This document shows, in pieces, positions 63,437 to 64,000 of a stretch of DNA of 64,000 nt (position 1 is its first letter; each line of letters opens with the position of its first letter). The stretch is from Simmondsia chinensis. Lineage: Eukaryota; Streptophyta; Magnoliopsida; Caryophyllales; Simmondsiaceae. A model generated the notes under the pieces. That model had not been told where the DNA came from. It searched no databases and saw only the letters and a list, made by a program, of their open reading frames with translations. Where the stretch lies: positions 4,159,001 to 4,223,000 of the forward strand of contig JAGTTD010000026.1 of the NCBI GenBank assembly GCA_018398585.1, given 5' to 3'. The translations under genes and the position numbers were made by a program.

Positions 63437-64000
63437 CTGTCATGATCATGGGGTGCCCATGACCTATCAAGGGTGCGCATGGAGGAGCACAAGTGACGAC
63501 GTCATGACAAGGCCGAGGCCCGTGCCCGAGGTCCGTGACAAGCAGTGTCAAGACCATGTCAGGCCCGTGCCTAGGACCGTGCCCACAACAGTGCCCAGGC
63601 AGCGCCCAAGACAGTGCCTCGACAGTGCCCACGATAGTGTCACGACAGTATCACGATAGTGCCCACGACAGTGTCATGACAGTGCCTCGGCAGTGCCCAG
63701 ACAGTGTCACGACAGTGCCCAGGCCGCGCCTAGCAGGCCCGGCCCCACGCCCAGCACGCCGCAGCAGTGCCCAAAGTTCCAGAACCTTCCAGAAGCTTCT
63801 AGAAGCATCCAGCTGTCCCTTGACAGCCCCTTACCTAGCCAGCTCACCAAAAATAGTACACAAAGACAGTACTATTTTGGAATTATCCTTTTATTTTGGA
63901 TTTTATTGCATTTTCTAGATTTTTCCTTGTATTTTCAGATTTTAAATTATGTATTTAGATTATGTGGACATTTCTAGAATATTTTAGGGTTTTCTAGAAT
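63437..64000. repeat. GC-rich CAGTGCC repeat block, runs off the window
   Basis: It starts tgtcatgatcatggggtgcc, then between about 63540 and 63730 has about 20 imperfect repeats of the type acagtgcccacgacagtgtc. It continues into ccagaagcttctagaagcat and an AT-rich stretch to the end. The abrupt start with TGTCATGATCATG resembles the LTR end of chromovirus B (tgtcatggtcatgac on the minus strand), so it may be the first part of an LTR; the other end is outside. Confidence 0.5.

Noticed and set aside
1..64000. CRISPR arrays, operons, riboswitches, phage or plasmid genes
   Set aside because: None was seen; everything identifiable is plant nuclear sequence.

Overview
The window is nuclear DNA of a flowering plant, most likely a eudicot. 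It is AT-rich and intron-bearing, and it is packed with plant-type transposable elements: Ty1/copia, Ty3/gypsy chromoviruses, an RTE-type LINE, SINEs, TRIMs, hAT and Mutator-like elements. I see no operons, ribosome-binding sites or other bacterial features. I am confident of two host-gene loci only. One is a short single-exon ORF for a SOSS-B/hSSB-like OB-fold protein (52021-52434, +). The other is the 3' end of a Sec14/SFH-type phosphatidylinositol-transfer gene (5353-3312, -), which carries in-frame stops and has a TRIM element in its last intron.

Layout. 0-7.5 kb: decayed SINEs and MITEs plus the SFH gene end. 7.5-10.1 kb: a complete 5S-rRNA-headed SINE with a perfect 19-bp target duplication, then a 5'-truncated RTE LINE inside a short tandem array. 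10.3-15.8 kb: a Ty3/gypsy element (+) inside an inverted-repeat element. 16.4-18.2 kb: two more SINE copies and a 1.08-kb Mutator-like MITE with a 9-bp target duplication and arrays of CG-rich palindromes. 19.9-25.1 kb: a Ty1/copia element (+). 26.3-35.6 kb: a nest in which a Mutator-like element is split by a non-autonomous LTR element and a TRIM; the LTR element is split by a full chromovirus (27737-33329, -), and SINE copies sit in the layers. 36.1-38.5 kb: a MITE with a SINE and a broken hAT transposase. 38.5-42.6 kb: several truncated non-autonomous LTR elements that encode one unfamiliar protein family. 45.5-51.5 kb: a second chromovirus (-). 51.5-53.6 kb: the SOSS-B-like gene with two tiny retroposed tails beside it. 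54.2-54.8 kb: another Mutator-like element. 55.6-64 kb: a copia gag remnant, an LTR fragment, a gypsy pol fragment, two hAT ends, a second hAT transposase, and a GC-rich repeat block running off the end.

The most interesting system is the SINE/LINE pair. At least eleven SINE-type copies or tails share about 120 bp of 3' sequence with the RTE LINE at 8331-9806. Complete copies add a 5S rRNA head containing the internal Pol III promoter boxes. Three insertions consist only of the last 49-51 bp of this tail. Each has a perfect 14-19-bp target duplication, and all three begin 6-7 nt upstream of the same small hairpin. One lies in an LTR whose sister LTR still carries the empty site. This looks like a tail unit that the LINE machinery copies by itself.

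Alignments were made by eye. Family names rest on remembered motifs, not on database searches.
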